Source: Bog-473 sp049513455 (GTDB lineage Bacteria > Actinomycetota > Acidimicrobiia > Acidimicrobiales > RAAP-2). From it: 64,000 bases of DNA. Positions 42,586 through 51,209 of this stretch are shown here, one piece after another. The position numbers were made by a program, and so were the translations under genes. Within the stretch, counting starts at the first letter, position 1; every line of letters starts with the position of its first letter. The stretch spans positions 45,715-109,714 of the forward strand of contig JBEKWB010000003.1 of the NCBI GenBank assembly GCA_049513455.1, in the 5' to 3' direction. The notes under the pieces were generated by a model. The model made no database searches, had not been told where the DNA came from, and saw nothing but the letters and a program-made list of their open reading frames with translations.

Positions 42586-44565
42586 TCAGTGGGGGTCTGG
42601 TGTGCCGGCAGGCTTTCCGGCCTTTGAGACCACGTGATCTGCCGATACCGCGGCGGCGCGTTCGGGTGCCACCGTCATGCCCTCACCGCCGGTGGGCACG
42701 GGCCGATGGGCCAGCGCATACACCTCGGCGCCGTCGACGGTCTCTTTGTCGACGAGGTACTGCACCAACTCGTCGAGGACGTCGCGGTGCTCTTTGAGGA
42801 CTGCGGTGGCCCGCTCCTCGGCCTGGCGGAGCATGCGGGCCACCTCGGCGTCGATGGCCGCCTGGGTCGCCTCGGCGAAGGGCCGGCTGGTGAAGGCACT
42901 CCCTCCTTCGCCCAAGAACGACGATCCCCCGCTCGGGTACCCCACCGGGCCGAGCGCCGACGACAGGCCGAACTCGCGCACCATTTTGGTGGCCAGGTCG
43001 GTGGCCTTGGCCAGGTCGTTGGCCGCCCCCGTCGAACCCTGACCCAACACGACCAGCTCGCTGGCCCGGCCCCCCATCGTCACCGCCAGCATGTCGTCGA
43101 GGTAGTCCTGGCCGTAGAGGTGGCGCTCGATCACGGGGAGCTGTTCGGTCACCCCGAGGGCCTGGCCCGCCGGCAGTATGGTCACCTTGGCGATGGGGTC
43201 GGCGTGGTCGGAGTAGGCCGCCACGAGGGCATGGCCCGACTCGTGCACCGCCACCGCATGCTTTTCCTCGGGGATCAAGACGTTGGAGCCCTCCCGCCGG
43301 CCCAAAATGAGGCGATCCCGGGCCTCGTCGAAGTCGGCCGCCGCGACGATGTCGCGGTTGGCCCGCACGGCCACGATGGCCGCCTCGTTGACCAGGTTGG
43401 CCAGGTCCGCCCCCGAGAAACCCGGGGTGCCCCGGGCGACCACCTGCAAATCGACGCTTTGGTCGAACTGCTTGCCCCGGGAATGGACCTTGAGGATGGC
43501 CAGGCGCTCGGGCAAGGTCGGGAGGGGGATGACGACCTGGCGGTCGAAGCGCCCCGGGCGCAGCAGGGCGGGGTCCAAGACCTCGGGCCGGTTGGTGGCG
43601 GCCAGGACGACGATCCCCGTGGCCGGGTCGAACCCGTCCATCTCGGCCAAGAGCTGGTTGAGGGTCTGCTCGCGCTCGTCGTTGGAGACGATGGCGCCGG
43701 TGCCGGCCCGGCGCTGGCCGATGGCGTCGACCTCGTCGACGAAGATGATGGCCGGGGCGCGCTTGCGGGCCTCGGCGAACAGGTCACGCACCCGGGCCGC
43801 CCCCACGCCCACGAACATCTCGACGAAGCTCGACCCGCTGACCGAGAAGAACGGGACCTTGGCCTCCCCGGCCACCGCCCGGGCCAACAAGGTCTTCCCG
43901 GTGCCCGGAGGGCCCACCATCAAGATGCCCCGGGGCGCCATGGCCCCGGCCCGGGCGTAGCGCTCGGGCTCTTGGAGGAAGTCCACCACCTCGCGGATCT
44001 CGAGCTTGGCCCCCTCATAGCCGGCCACATCGGCGAAGGTGGTGCTCGGGCGCTCCTCGTCGAAGATCTGGGCCTTGGAACGCCCCACCCCGAGGGCCCC
44101 CGAGAGGCGGCCCGACGCACCCTTGGAGAGCCGCCACCACAGGTACCCCAAAATGATGAAGGGCAGGAACAGGATCACTGCAGTGAGCACGTCGGCCCCG
44201 AAACTGGTCCCGGTCGTGTCCGCCGTGACCGCGACCCCGCCTTTTTGCAGCTGGTCGAGGAAGGACTGGCCGGCCTGGGGCGGGATGGCGGTCGTATAGC
44301 TCTTGCCGTCCTTGAGCGTCCCGCTGGCCGAACCGCTCGTGGCGAGGGTGACGTTCTTGACCTTGTCGCCCGAGACGTCCTTCAAGAACTGCGAATAGGT
44401 GAGCGTGACCTGCTTCTGGCCGCTCGTCGTAGGCAGGACGAACAACAAGAGGACGAAGACCAGGAGGGCGATCAGCCACAGGTAGTGCCGCCAGGCCGGC
44501 GGTGGGGGCGGCGCGGTCGGCGTACCTTGCTCTCTCGTGGGCGGGGCGGTGGCCTGCTTCGTCAT
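42586..44565 (-). CDS. ftsH: ATP-dependent zinc metalloprotease FtsH
   Basis: This 659-aa membrane AAA+ protease degrades membrane and regulatory proteins. Two membrane helices (about 28-48 and 122-142) flank a periplasmic domain. The AAA module has Walker A GPPGTGKTLLARAVAGEA (near 220), Walker B IIFVDEVDAIGQRR (near 273) and SRH NRPEVLDPALLRPGRFDRQV. The M41 protease site is AVHESGHALVAAYS (HExxH near 441), with the distal Asp in the DLAKATDLATKMV region. The N-terminus has a PPPPP run. It is divergent from the MFS gene at 44644; no fol genes, a common actinobacterial context, are adjacent. Confidence 0.96.
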   Translation of the reverse strand: MTKQATAPPTREQGTPTAPPPPPAWRHYLWLIALLVFVLLLFVLPTTSGQKQVTLTYSQFLKDVSGDKVKNVTLATSGSASGTLKDGKSYTTAIPPQAGQSFLDQLQKGGVAVTADTTGTSFGADVLTAVILFLPFIILGYLWWRLSKGASGRLSGALGVGRSKAQIFDEERPSTTFADVAGYEGAKLEIREVVDFLQEPERYARAGAMAPRGILMVGPPGTGKTLLARAVAGEAKVPFFSVSGSSFVEMFVGVGAARVRDLFAEARKRAPAIIFVDEVDAIGQRRAGTGAIVSNDEREQTLNQLLAEMDGFDPATGIVVLAATNRPEVLDPALLRPGRFDRQVVIPLPTLPERLAILKVHSRGKQFDQSVDLQVVARGTPGFSGADLANLVNEAAIVAVRANRDIVAAADFDEARDRLILGRREGSNVLIPEEKHAVAVHESGHALVAAYSDHADPIAKVTILPAGQALGVTEQLPVIERHLYGQDYLDDMLAVTMGGRASELVVLGQGSTGAANDLAKATDLATKMVREFGLSSALGPVGYPSGGSSFLGEGGSAFTSRPFAEATQAAIDAEVARMLRQAEERATAVLKEHRDVLDELVQYLVDKETVDGAEVYALAHRPVPTGGEGMTVAPERAAAVSADHVVSKAGKPAGTPDPH

Positions 44566-44643
44566 GGTCCGCCATCATTCCACGTACGACCACCGCCGCT
44601 CCCTGGCGCGCCGGCCCGCCGCGAGCCTGGCAGTGTTGTCGTG

Positions 44644-45954
44644 ATGCCATCATCGGGGCCCTCCGCGCGTCCGGGAAATCCACCGCTCCGGCTCCATGCG
44701 TGGTCCGACGGCGCCGTGGTCGCCATCGCGTTTGCCGCTCTGGCCTCGGGATTCGGCCAGTTCGGCGTCGTGGCGGCGCTGGGGGACGTCGCCCGCGAGT
44801 TCGGGCGGGTGACGCACGGTGCCACGATCGCCGACGAGGGCGGCCTGTCGGGCACCCAGTTGGGTGTCGGGTTGGCGATCATCCGATTGGCCTCGCTCGG
44901 GAGCTTGCCCCTCATCGGGCTGGCGGATCGGTTCGGTCGCCGCGCCATGCTCATCGCCACGCTGTCGATCGGCCTGGCACTGACGGTGGCGGCCGCCGCC
45001 AGCTTCGGGTACTGGTCGTTCGTCGCGATCTTCGCCTGCGGACGCCCGTTTCTGAGCTCGACGAACGCCCTCACCCAGGTGGCGGCGGCGGAGCAGACCT
45101 CCTCGCGCGGCCGGGCGTCGGCGGTCGCCCTCACCGCGGCCGGCTATGGAGTCGGGGCGGGCCTGATCGCCGTGATCCACAGTCTTGCCTCGACGTCCCT
45201 CGGCTTCCGTGGCATCTGTGCGCTGGCGGCGGTCCCCTTGGCCGCTGTGCCGATTCTCTGCAAACGGATTCAGGAGCCGGACCGGTTCACGATCGCCGAG
45301 GTGGCTGAGGAGCGCCCACTGCCCGTACTCGGCGCAGTGGGTCCCCGATTTCGCAGGCGTCTGCTCGTGGTCGCAGCGCTGGCCTTTGCGATTTCGGTGA
45401 TCACCGGACCGGCCACGAGCTTCGTGTTCCTCTACGCGCAAAACGTCCTCCACCAGTCCGGGTACGTCACGGCGGCGATGGTCGTCGGCGCCGGTCTGTC
45501 CGGCTTGATCGGCCTCCTCGCCGGCCGATGGCTGGCCGACCGCATCGGCCGGCGCCCCACCGCGACCATCGCCATGGTCCTCCTGGCGCTCATGGGCGTC
45601 TTGACCTATGCGGGGTCGCGCCCTGCGTTGATCTCGGGCTACATCCTTGCCGTCATGGCGGGTTCGCTGCTGGCCCCCGCTGCGGGTGCGCTGCTGACCG
45701 AGCTGTTCCCCACGTCGGTCCGGGCATCGGTCGCGGGCTGGTGGGTGGCCGCCGGTGTCCTGGGAGCCGTGGCCGGACTGGTGGCCTTCGGCGCCGTCGC
45801 CGACGTGGGGAACCGGTTCGAGTTCGCCGCGGCACTCACCTTTCTCCCGGCGGCGTTGGCGGCCGGACTGTTCTGGGTGCTTCCGGAGACCCGCGGGAGG
45901 GAGCCCGAGGACCTCTGGCCGCCCCTAGGCACGGGAGTTGACGCAACCCTTTGA
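44644..45954 (+). CDS. MFS transporter (sugar-porter/metabolite-like)
   Basis: A 436-aa 12-helix MFS carrier. The loop 2-3 signature is GLADRFGRRAMLIATL and the matching loop 8-9 motif is GRWLADRIGRRPTATIA, both strong. SVRASVAGWWVAAGVLGAVAGL and the WVLPETRGREPEDL ending resemble the metabolite:H+ symporter and sugar-porter branches. ATG 44644 is preceded directly by an in-frame GTG. Substrate is unknown. It is divergent from ftsH with about 78 bases between. Confidence 0.88.
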   Translation: MPSSGPSARPGNPPLRLHAWSDGAVVAIAFAALASGFGQFGVVAALGDVAREFGRVTHGATIADEGGLSGTQLGVGLAIIRLASLGSLPLIGLADRFGRRAMLIATLSIGLALTVAAAASFGYWSFVAIFACGRPFLSSTNALTQVAAAEQTSSRGRASAVALTAAGYGVGAGLIAVIHSLASTSLGFRGICALAAVPLAAVPILCKRIQEPDRFTIAEVAEERPLPVLGAVGPRFRRRLLVVAALAFAISVITGPATSFVFLYAQNVLHQSGYVTAAMVVGAGLSGLIGLLAGRWLADRIGRRPTATIAMVLLALMGVLTYAGSRPALISGYILAVMAGSLLAPAAGALLTELFPTSVRASVAGWWVAAGVLGAVAGLVAFGAVADVGNRFEFAAALTFLPAALAAGLFWVLPETRGREPEDLWPPLGTGVDATL

Positions 45955-46075
45955 CGGCACCGACCACGCCGGCGGGTCGCGGCTCGCAGGATGCAGGGGT
46001 GCCATACATCTCCGCGTCTGATCGACCTATGGTGATGACCGTGTACGGGCCGAACCCACCCTGGCGCCCTTCCTC

Positions 46076-47095
46076 TTGTCGAACGTTCAGCTGACGCCCG
46101 CTCTCACTGCTGCCGGGGGAGGCTCCCTCTCGCTCGCGGGCGGTGCCGGCTCGCAGGGTGATGCTTCGCTCGGAGGCGACCTCGCCCTGCGCTTCGATGG
46201 GGTCGTGCGCCGTTACGGGCGGCACCTCGCCCTCGATCACCTGGACATTCACGTCAGGCGAGGGGAAACCCTCGCCCTCCTGGGCCCGAACGGCGCCGGG
46301 AAGTCGACCACCATCTCTCTCTTGCTCGGCCTCCTGCGACCCCATGAGGGGACGGTCGAGGTTCTCGGCACGACGGCACGGAACGCCGTGTCACAGGGAA
46401 GGGTCGGGGCGATGCTCCAGACCGGCTCGGGCAGCGGGCTTCCTCCCGGGGTGAGAGTGAGCGAGGCCCTAGCCCTCGTCCGGCGGCTTTACCGCCGTCC
46501 CGCTCCGTTCGAGACCACGGTCGAGCGCGCCGGTATCGGACCGCTGCTCGGATGCCGCACCAATCAGCTCTCCGGGGGCGAAGCCCAGCGGGTCCGATTC
46601 GCCCTGGCCATCGCCGGGGATCCCGAGCTGGTCTTCTTGGACGAGCCAACCGTGGCCATGGATGTCGACGGTCGTCGGACGTTTTGGCGCATGATGCGCC
46701 AGTTCGGCCAGGAGGGACGGACCATCGTCTTCGCCACCCACCACCTCGAAGAGGCCGATCAGATTGCCGATCGGGTCATTGTGATCAACCACGGCCGGGT
46801 CGTCGCCGACGGCCCCGGGGCCACGCTCAAGGCCGCGGTGGCAGCCCGCCATCTGCGTTTCGTGGTGACCAACCCCGAGCCGGAGCGCTACGACCGGCTG
46901 GAGGGCGTCACCGACGTGGAGATCTGCGGATCGGGAGTGACGCTCGTTTCGCTCGACGCCGACGCCACGGCGCGGGACCTGGTCCGCAGCAACATCGCCT
47001 TCAGGGATCTGGAGGTCACCGGCGCATGCCTGGAGGACGCCTTTATCGCACTGACGGAGCGAAAGCGGGTCCCCGACGGCCAGGCGACTCCATGA
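46076..47095 (+). CDS. ABC transporter ATP-binding protein
   Basis: A 339-aa ATPase of a DRR/ABC-2 type exporter. Walker A is LLGPNGAGKSTTISLLLGLL, the signature NQLSGGEAQRVRFALAIAG, Walker B PELVFLDEPTVAMD, and the H-loop IVFATHHLEEADQIAD. A C-terminal extension (about 230-339) includes LEDAFIALTERK, typical of this subfamily. Only TTG 46076 fits a complete N-terminus; there is no ribosome site and the first 25 residues are Gly/Ser/Ala-rich, so the start is uncertain. It overlaps the permease gene by 4 bases (ATGA). Confidence 0.9.
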   Translation: MSNVQLTPALTAAGGGSLSLAGGAGSQGDASLGGDLALRFDGVVRRYGRHLALDHLDIHVRRGETLALLGPNGAGKSTTISLLLGLLRPHEGTVEVLGTTARNAVSQGRVGAMLQTGSGSGLPPGVRVSEALALVRRLYRRPAPFETTVERAGIGPLLGCRTNQLSGGEAQRVRFALAIAGDPELVFLDEPTVAMDVDGRRTFWRMMRQFGQEGRTIVFATHHLEEADQIADRVIVINHGRVVADGPGATLKAAVAARHLRFVVTNPEPERYDRLEGVTDVEICGSGVTLVSLDADATARDLVRSNIAFRDLEVTGACLEDAFIALTERKRVPDGQATP

Positions 47096-47844
47096 GCCCG
47101 CTCTTTGCCTTCGTGCGGTTCGAGCTCGTCCGCCTGCTGCGAAGCTGGAAGTTCCTCGCCATCACGGTGGGCTTTCCCGTCGTGTTCTACATGCTGTTTT
47201 TGGGCGAGCGCCGTTCGGGCGAGATAATCGACGGTACCGTGCCCTGGCGCGTCTACCTGATGGTCTCGATGTGCACATTCGGTGCGCTCGTCGCCGCGCT
47301 CAATGCCGGCGGGAGCCGTCTGGCCACCGAGCGCTCCACCGGTTGGGCCCGCCAACTCAGGGTGACGCCAATGCCCGCGTGGTCCTATGTGGCGACCAAG
47401 GTGACTGCGTCCATGTTGGTCGTGCTGCCGGTACTGATCCTCGTCGAACTGGTGGGATTCACCTTCGGTGGGGTACGACTCGGAATCGGGCAGTGGCTTG
47501 GCCTCACCATGTTGCTGTGGATCACCGCCATCCCGTTCGCGGTCCTGGGCGTGTTCGTGGGGTTCATGGTCAACGCCGAGACCGCGTACCCGGTCGTGAC
47601 CGCGCTGATGTTCGTCCTGGGCTACTTCGGAGGTCTCTTCAATCCGGTGAGCCAGATGCCTCGAGCCCTCCAGTCGGCTGCGCAGGCGCTCCCGAGTTTT
47701 CATCATGCCGCTCTGGCCTTGGATCTCCTGGCCAGCCAGACACTCGGCGCCAGCAACTGGCTCGTCCTGGGCGGCTACACCCTCTTCCTGGGCCTGGCGC
47801 TCGCATGGAAGTACCGCGTCGAGGAGTCGCGCGGCCTGGCGTAG
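47092..47844 (+). CDS. ABC-2 type transporter permease
   Basis: A 250-aa membrane component with six helices, partner of the ATPase just upstream. FVRFELVRLLRSWKFLAITVGFPVVFYMLFLG is the N-terminal elbow and helix 1. STGWARQLRVTPMPAWSYVATK is the conserved ABC-2 loop, and FGGLFNPVSQMPRALQSAAQALPSFHHAALALDLL near the C-terminus is the family signature. ATG 47092 lies within ATGA, shared with the ATPase stop. The pair probably exports a lipid, drug or peptide; the cargo is unknown. Confidence 0.9.
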   Translation: MSPLFAFVRFELVRLLRSWKFLAITVGFPVVFYMLFLGERRSGEIIDGTVPWRVYLMVSMCTFGALVAALNAGGSRLATERSTGWARQLRVTPMPAWSYVATKVTASMLVVLPVLILVELVGFTFGGVRLGIGQWLGLTMLLWITAIPFAVLGVFVGFMVNAETAYPVVTALMFVLGYFGGLFNPVSQMPRALQSAAQALPSFHHAALALDLLASQTLGASNWLVLGGYTLFLGLALAWKYRVEESRGLA

Positions 47845-48015
47845 TGACCGATTGAGGGCAGGGGTCAACGGGCCATTCCTCCCCTCGAGGTCCGGAACGC
47901 CCGTTGACCTTCGGCGACCGGGGATCCGGTGAACGGCACCGCCCGCCTGCAAAGCTGGGTGCGTGCGATGCGACGATCTGCGCCCGATGGCCAACCCTTT
48001 CGGACCCGGCGCGAC

Positions 48016-48690
48016 ATGAAGAAGAGGACGCTGTTGCGGCATCGCCAAAAGACCATTGAGGTCATCTCCCGCGCCCGTCAGCACGACTGGAAGGTCGCGC
48101 TTCCCGCCGGGCTCGTCGCCGCGGCGGCACTCGTCGTCGGCAGTGCGCTGGGGAATGTCCACGGGCCGGCAATACACCCACGTGTTGTCGTGTGGAGCTC
48201 GGCCGTAGTCCTCCTGGTCTTTGGCGTCATCGCAACGCGTCGCGTCAGTGCGGGACTCGGGCACCTGGTGACGACCCGCACCATCACGGCCGCAGGAGCC
48301 GCCGTCCGACTCGTGACCACCGCGGTCGGGTACCTGATCATCATCTGCGCGGAGCTCGGACTACTCGATGTCTCTATCGACCATCTCCTCGTCGGCGCCG
48401 GGCTCGCCGGTGTCATTCTCGGGATCGCCGCCCAGCAGAGCCTCGGTAACGTCTTCGCCTCCGTCGTCCTCCTCCTGGCGAAGCCGTTCTCGGTCGGTGA
48501 ACGCATCCGAATTCGCTCCGGCGCGCTCGGCGGCATATTCGACGCCACCGTCATGGGTGTCAGCCTGACCTACGTGACGGTCCGCACCGACGATGGCATC
48601 CTCAAAATTCCCAACTCCGTCATGCTGGCAACCGCCGCCGGCCCGATCGCAGCGCCCCAGGAGATTGCAGCGGATCAGCCTGCGCCGTAA
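48016..48690 (+). CDS. small-conductance mechanosensitive channel (MscS family)
   Basis: A roughly 224-aa MscS-type channel. Helices run from about 25 to 135; the pore helix and beta-domain join are clear in GLLDVSIDHLLVGAGLAGVILGIAAQQSLGNVFASVVLLLAKPFSVGERIRI. The beta domain VTYVTVRTDDGILKIPNS follows, then the protein ends early, so the cytoplasmic alpha/beta cage is missing. Such short forms exist in actinobacteria. ATG 48016 is the preferred start; ATG 47968 and GTG 47929 are in frame. It opens under membrane tension to release solutes. Confidence 0.83.
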   Translation: MKKRTLLRHRQKTIEVISRARQHDWKVALPAGLVAAAALVVGSALGNVHGPAIHPRVVVWSSAVVLLVFGVIATRRVSAGLGHLVTTRTITAAGAAVRLVTTAVGYLIIICAELGLLDVSIDHLLVGAGLAGVILGIAAQQSLGNVFASVVLLLAKPFSVGERIRIRSGALGGIFDATVMGVSLTYVTVRTDDGILKIPNSVMLATAAGPIAAPQEIAADQPAP

Positions 48691-48985
48691 CTGGCCGGTG
48701 ACGGACAGATCACCGGCCTCTTTGCTCCGGGGAGGAGCGCAGTGGGAGCTGGCTGAGTCCCGGGAACAGGCTGATCAGGAGGCCCCCGATCCCGTAAGCT
48801 CGACCCGTGACAGGGCAACTTGGACAACCACGTGACGGGAGCCCCTAGCCCTGCCGCGAAACCTGCGTCGCGGCCTCGCTCGTACCGCCCGCCTCGGCGG
48901 TAGTGCCGCCCGGTCGCGGCTCACCGTCGCGCTCGGCGGATCCGCCCGGACCACCGTCGTCGTCATACTGGCCGGCGTACTGGCC

Positions 48986-50341
48986 TTGAGCAGCGCCGAC
49001 GCCGCCACGGTGGGCGCCTCGGCCATTGAGCTCCGCAAGCATCTCAATATCGACAACTTCGACATCGGGCTCCTCGTCGGGGTCAGTTCGTTGGTGGGAG
49101 CCGTCGCCGCCCTCCCGTTCGGCATGCTGGCCGACAAAGTCAACCGGACCCGGACGCTGGCGGTGGCGGTCGTGTTCTGGGGCGTCGCCATGCTCTGGAG
49201 CGCGACCGCGCACTCATTCGGGGAGCTCCTGCTCACCCGGCTCGCACTGGGCTTCGTCACCGGCGCGGCCGGCCCGAATGTGGCATCGCTCGTCGGCGAC
49301 TACTTCCAGAGTCGAGAACGCGGGCGGATCTACAGTTTCATCCTGACCGGTGAGCTGATCGGAGCCGGACTGGGGTTCGCAATAACCGGGGATATCGCCG
49401 CCCTCTCCTGGCGGTTGGCGTTCGGGATACTGGCCGTACCCGCGTTCGTGCTGGCGTATCTGCTCTTCCATCTGCCCGAGCCCCTGCGCGGCGGGCAGGG
49501 AGTGCTCGTCGCCGACTCCGCCTACCCGGCGGCCGTGCCGGCGGATGCCGAAGCCGAGGTGCCGCAGGACATCATGACCGATGCCCAACGGCTGGCGGAG
49601 GAGCAACACGTTGCGCCCGATACCCGTTTGCTCCAAATGGGGCCCGTCGAGCACATGGGCTTCTTCTCCGCCGCCCGCTACGTACTGCGCGTCCGCACCA
49701 ACGTCGCCCTGATCATCTCCGGTGCATGCGGGTACTACTTCTTGTCCGGCGTGCAGACCTTCGGGGTGGAGTTCGTCCACGGGGAGTACCACGTCAGCCA
49801 GGTCCTGGCCAACCTGCTCATGTTGCTGGTCGGCGGGGGTGCGGCGGCCGGGGTGCTCGTGGCGGGTCCGCTCAGTGACCGTCTCCTGCGCAACGGGCAT
49901 CTGAAGGGGCGCATACAGGTGCCGGCCATCGGCGCGGTCGCCACGGTCGTCCTCTTCATACCGGCGCTCGTCACCCACAGCTCGCTGACCGCACTGCCGT
50001 ACATCTTCTTTGCCGCCTTCGCACTGTCGGCCCAGAACCCGCCCATCGACGCGGCACGTCTCGACATTGTGCCCCCTGCACTGTGGGGCCGGGCCGAGGG
50101 TATCCGCACCTTCGTCCGCTCAGGTGCCCAGGCGCTGGCGCCCCTGTTGTTCGGCGGTGTATCGGACCTGCTGAGCAGGGGCCATCCCATCTCCGGTCTG
50201 CGCTGGACCTTTGTGATCATGCTCGTCCCGCTCGCCGCCAGCGCCCTCTACCTCTTTCGCGCCATGCGGACCTATCCGACAGACGTCGCCACGGCGGGCC
50301 TGGTCTCCCGTGGGTACACGGTCGGTACGCCGCCGAACTAA
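48986..50341 (+). CDS. MFS transporter; true start unresolved
   Basis: A 12-helix MFS carrier of the spinster-like/organic-anion group: GLLVGVSSLVGAVAALPFGMLADKVNRTRTLAVAV, FGELLLTRLALGFVTGAAGPNVASLVGDYF and LSWRLAFGILAVPAFVLAYLLF are clear. Starting at TTG 48986 cuts helix 1, because the upstream frame encodes TTVVVILAGVLALSSADAATVG. That frame is open back to about 48834 but has no ATG, GTG or TTG; CTG 48851 follows a GGGAG. A GTG at 48832 (MTGAPSPAAKPASR) is in another frame. So either a CTG start or a 1-nt frameshift near 48880 applies. Confidence 0.8.
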   Translation: MSSADAATVGASAIELRKHLNIDNFDIGLLVGVSSLVGAVAALPFGMLADKVNRTRTLAVAVVFWGVAMLWSATAHSFGELLLTRLALGFVTGAAGPNVASLVGDYFQSRERGRIYSFILTGELIGAGLGFAITGDIAALSWRLAFGILAVPAFVLAYLLFHLPEPLRGGQGVLVADSAYPAAVPADAEAEVPQDIMTDAQRLAEEQHVAPDTRLLQMGPVEHMGFFSAARYVLRVRTNVALIISGACGYYFLSGVQTFGVEFVHGEYHVSQVLANLLMLLVGGGAAAGVLVAGPLSDRLLRNGHLKGRIQVPAIGAVATVVLFIPALVTHSSLTALPYIFFAAFALSAQNPPIDAARLDIVPPALWGRAEGIRTFVRSGAQALAPLLFGGVSDLLSRGHPISGLRWTFVIMLVPLAASALYLFRAMRTYPTDVATAGLVSRGYTVGTPPN

Positions 50342-50396
50342 CCGCCCTCGTCACGTCCGGGACGTCAGCCTCAGCGGGGGCCCGTTTGCGTTCTCG

Positions 50397-50417
50397 CTCG
50401 GCGGCTGACCTGCCGAG
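50397..50417. terminator. hairpin between convergent genes, possible terminator
   Basis: CTCGGC (50397-50402) pairs with GCCGAG (50412-50417) across a 9-nt loop, with partial further pairing outside. It lies between the 3' ends of the MFS gene (50341) and the convergent secreted-protein gene (50487). There is no T-run. A bidirectional terminator role is inferred from position. Confidence 0.4.
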
Positions 50418-50486
50418 AGCGGGGAGCGCGTAGGGCGTGGTACTCGGCGCCCTGCCGGGCGCGCACCGGCGGCGCCCACCGGTAGC

Positions 50487-51065
50487 TCAACCCACGCGCT
50501 TGAACTGATTCACCGCCGCGCCGGACAGTACCTTCTGCTCGGCCGCGGTGATCGGAGGTGCAGGCGCGGTCGTCGTTGTGGTGCTGGAGGAGCTGCTGGC
50601 AGGGATCTGTGTTTCGAGACCCACGAACGCGAAGACATCGCCTTGTTGCCAATAGATCGTGTACACCGGTCCGCTCGTGCTGAGCTCGAGAGCCGAAGAC
50701 CCGAGCTGCTTCGGCGGTGATGACGAAGTCGCCCCCTCCGCCTTGACGCTGGTGAGCAGCGCGGCGGCGGCCTTCTTGGTGTTGCAGACCAGGACTTCGG
50801 CGATCACACCGGTCTGGTTCGACGCGTCCTCGAACGCCTCCTGCGCCCCATCGGGACAAGACTTCACGCCGGTCTTGGCAGTGGTGCTGACCTTTTCAGC
50901 CACCTCGGTGAATCCGGCCGTCTTCGCATATGACGTCGTCATGAGGTCCTTGGCCAGGGACTTCATCGACGGGGTGCTCGCCCCTGCAGTGATTTCGCCG
51001 AGTCCGGTCAGCAGGAGGACAAGGGCTACCGCAACGGCCGGCACGGCTCTTCGCTGCTTGGGCAC
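50487..51065 (-). CDS. secreted protein of unknown function
   Basis: A 192-aa exported protein. GTG 51065 is preceded by TTGGAG 6 bases upstream and starts MPKQRRAVPAVAVALVLLL with cleavage likely after AGA. The mature part has two Cys (KSCPDG and VLVCNTKK, about 75 and 99), probably a disulphide, and a domain including GPVYTIYWQQGDVFAFVGLE. A Ser/Thr stretch (SSSSSTTTTTAPAPP) precedes the C-terminal helix AAEQKVLSGAAVNQF. I recognise no family; the YWQQGDVFAFVG strand recalls sensor-like lipoproteins. Confidence 0.72.
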   Translation of the reverse strand: MPKQRRAVPAVAVALVLLLTGLGEITAGASTPSMKSLAKDLMTTSYAKTAGFTEVAEKVSTTAKTGVKSCPDGAQEAFEDASNQTGVIAEVLVCNTKKAAAALLTSVKAEGATSSSPPKQLGSSALELSTSGPVYTIYWQQGDVFAFVGLETQIPASSSSSTTTTTAPAPPITAAEQKVLSGAAVNQFKRVG

Positions 51066-51209
51066 GGCATTCTCCAATTCGGATCGAGGACGGGAGCGCG
51101 CGCCAGGGAGGCGATACGGGACCGTATGAGGCGGTTACTGGGTAACAGAGGCTACTCGGACCGAGTGGGCCCCAGGTCCTCACCCATTACACCGGCTGAC
51201 TCCCACCCG

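Noticed and set aside
42634..45954. 1106-codon plus-strand frame spanning ftsH antisense and the MFS gene
   Set aside because: Only the last 436 codons encode a real MFS protein; the first part is antisense to ftsH.
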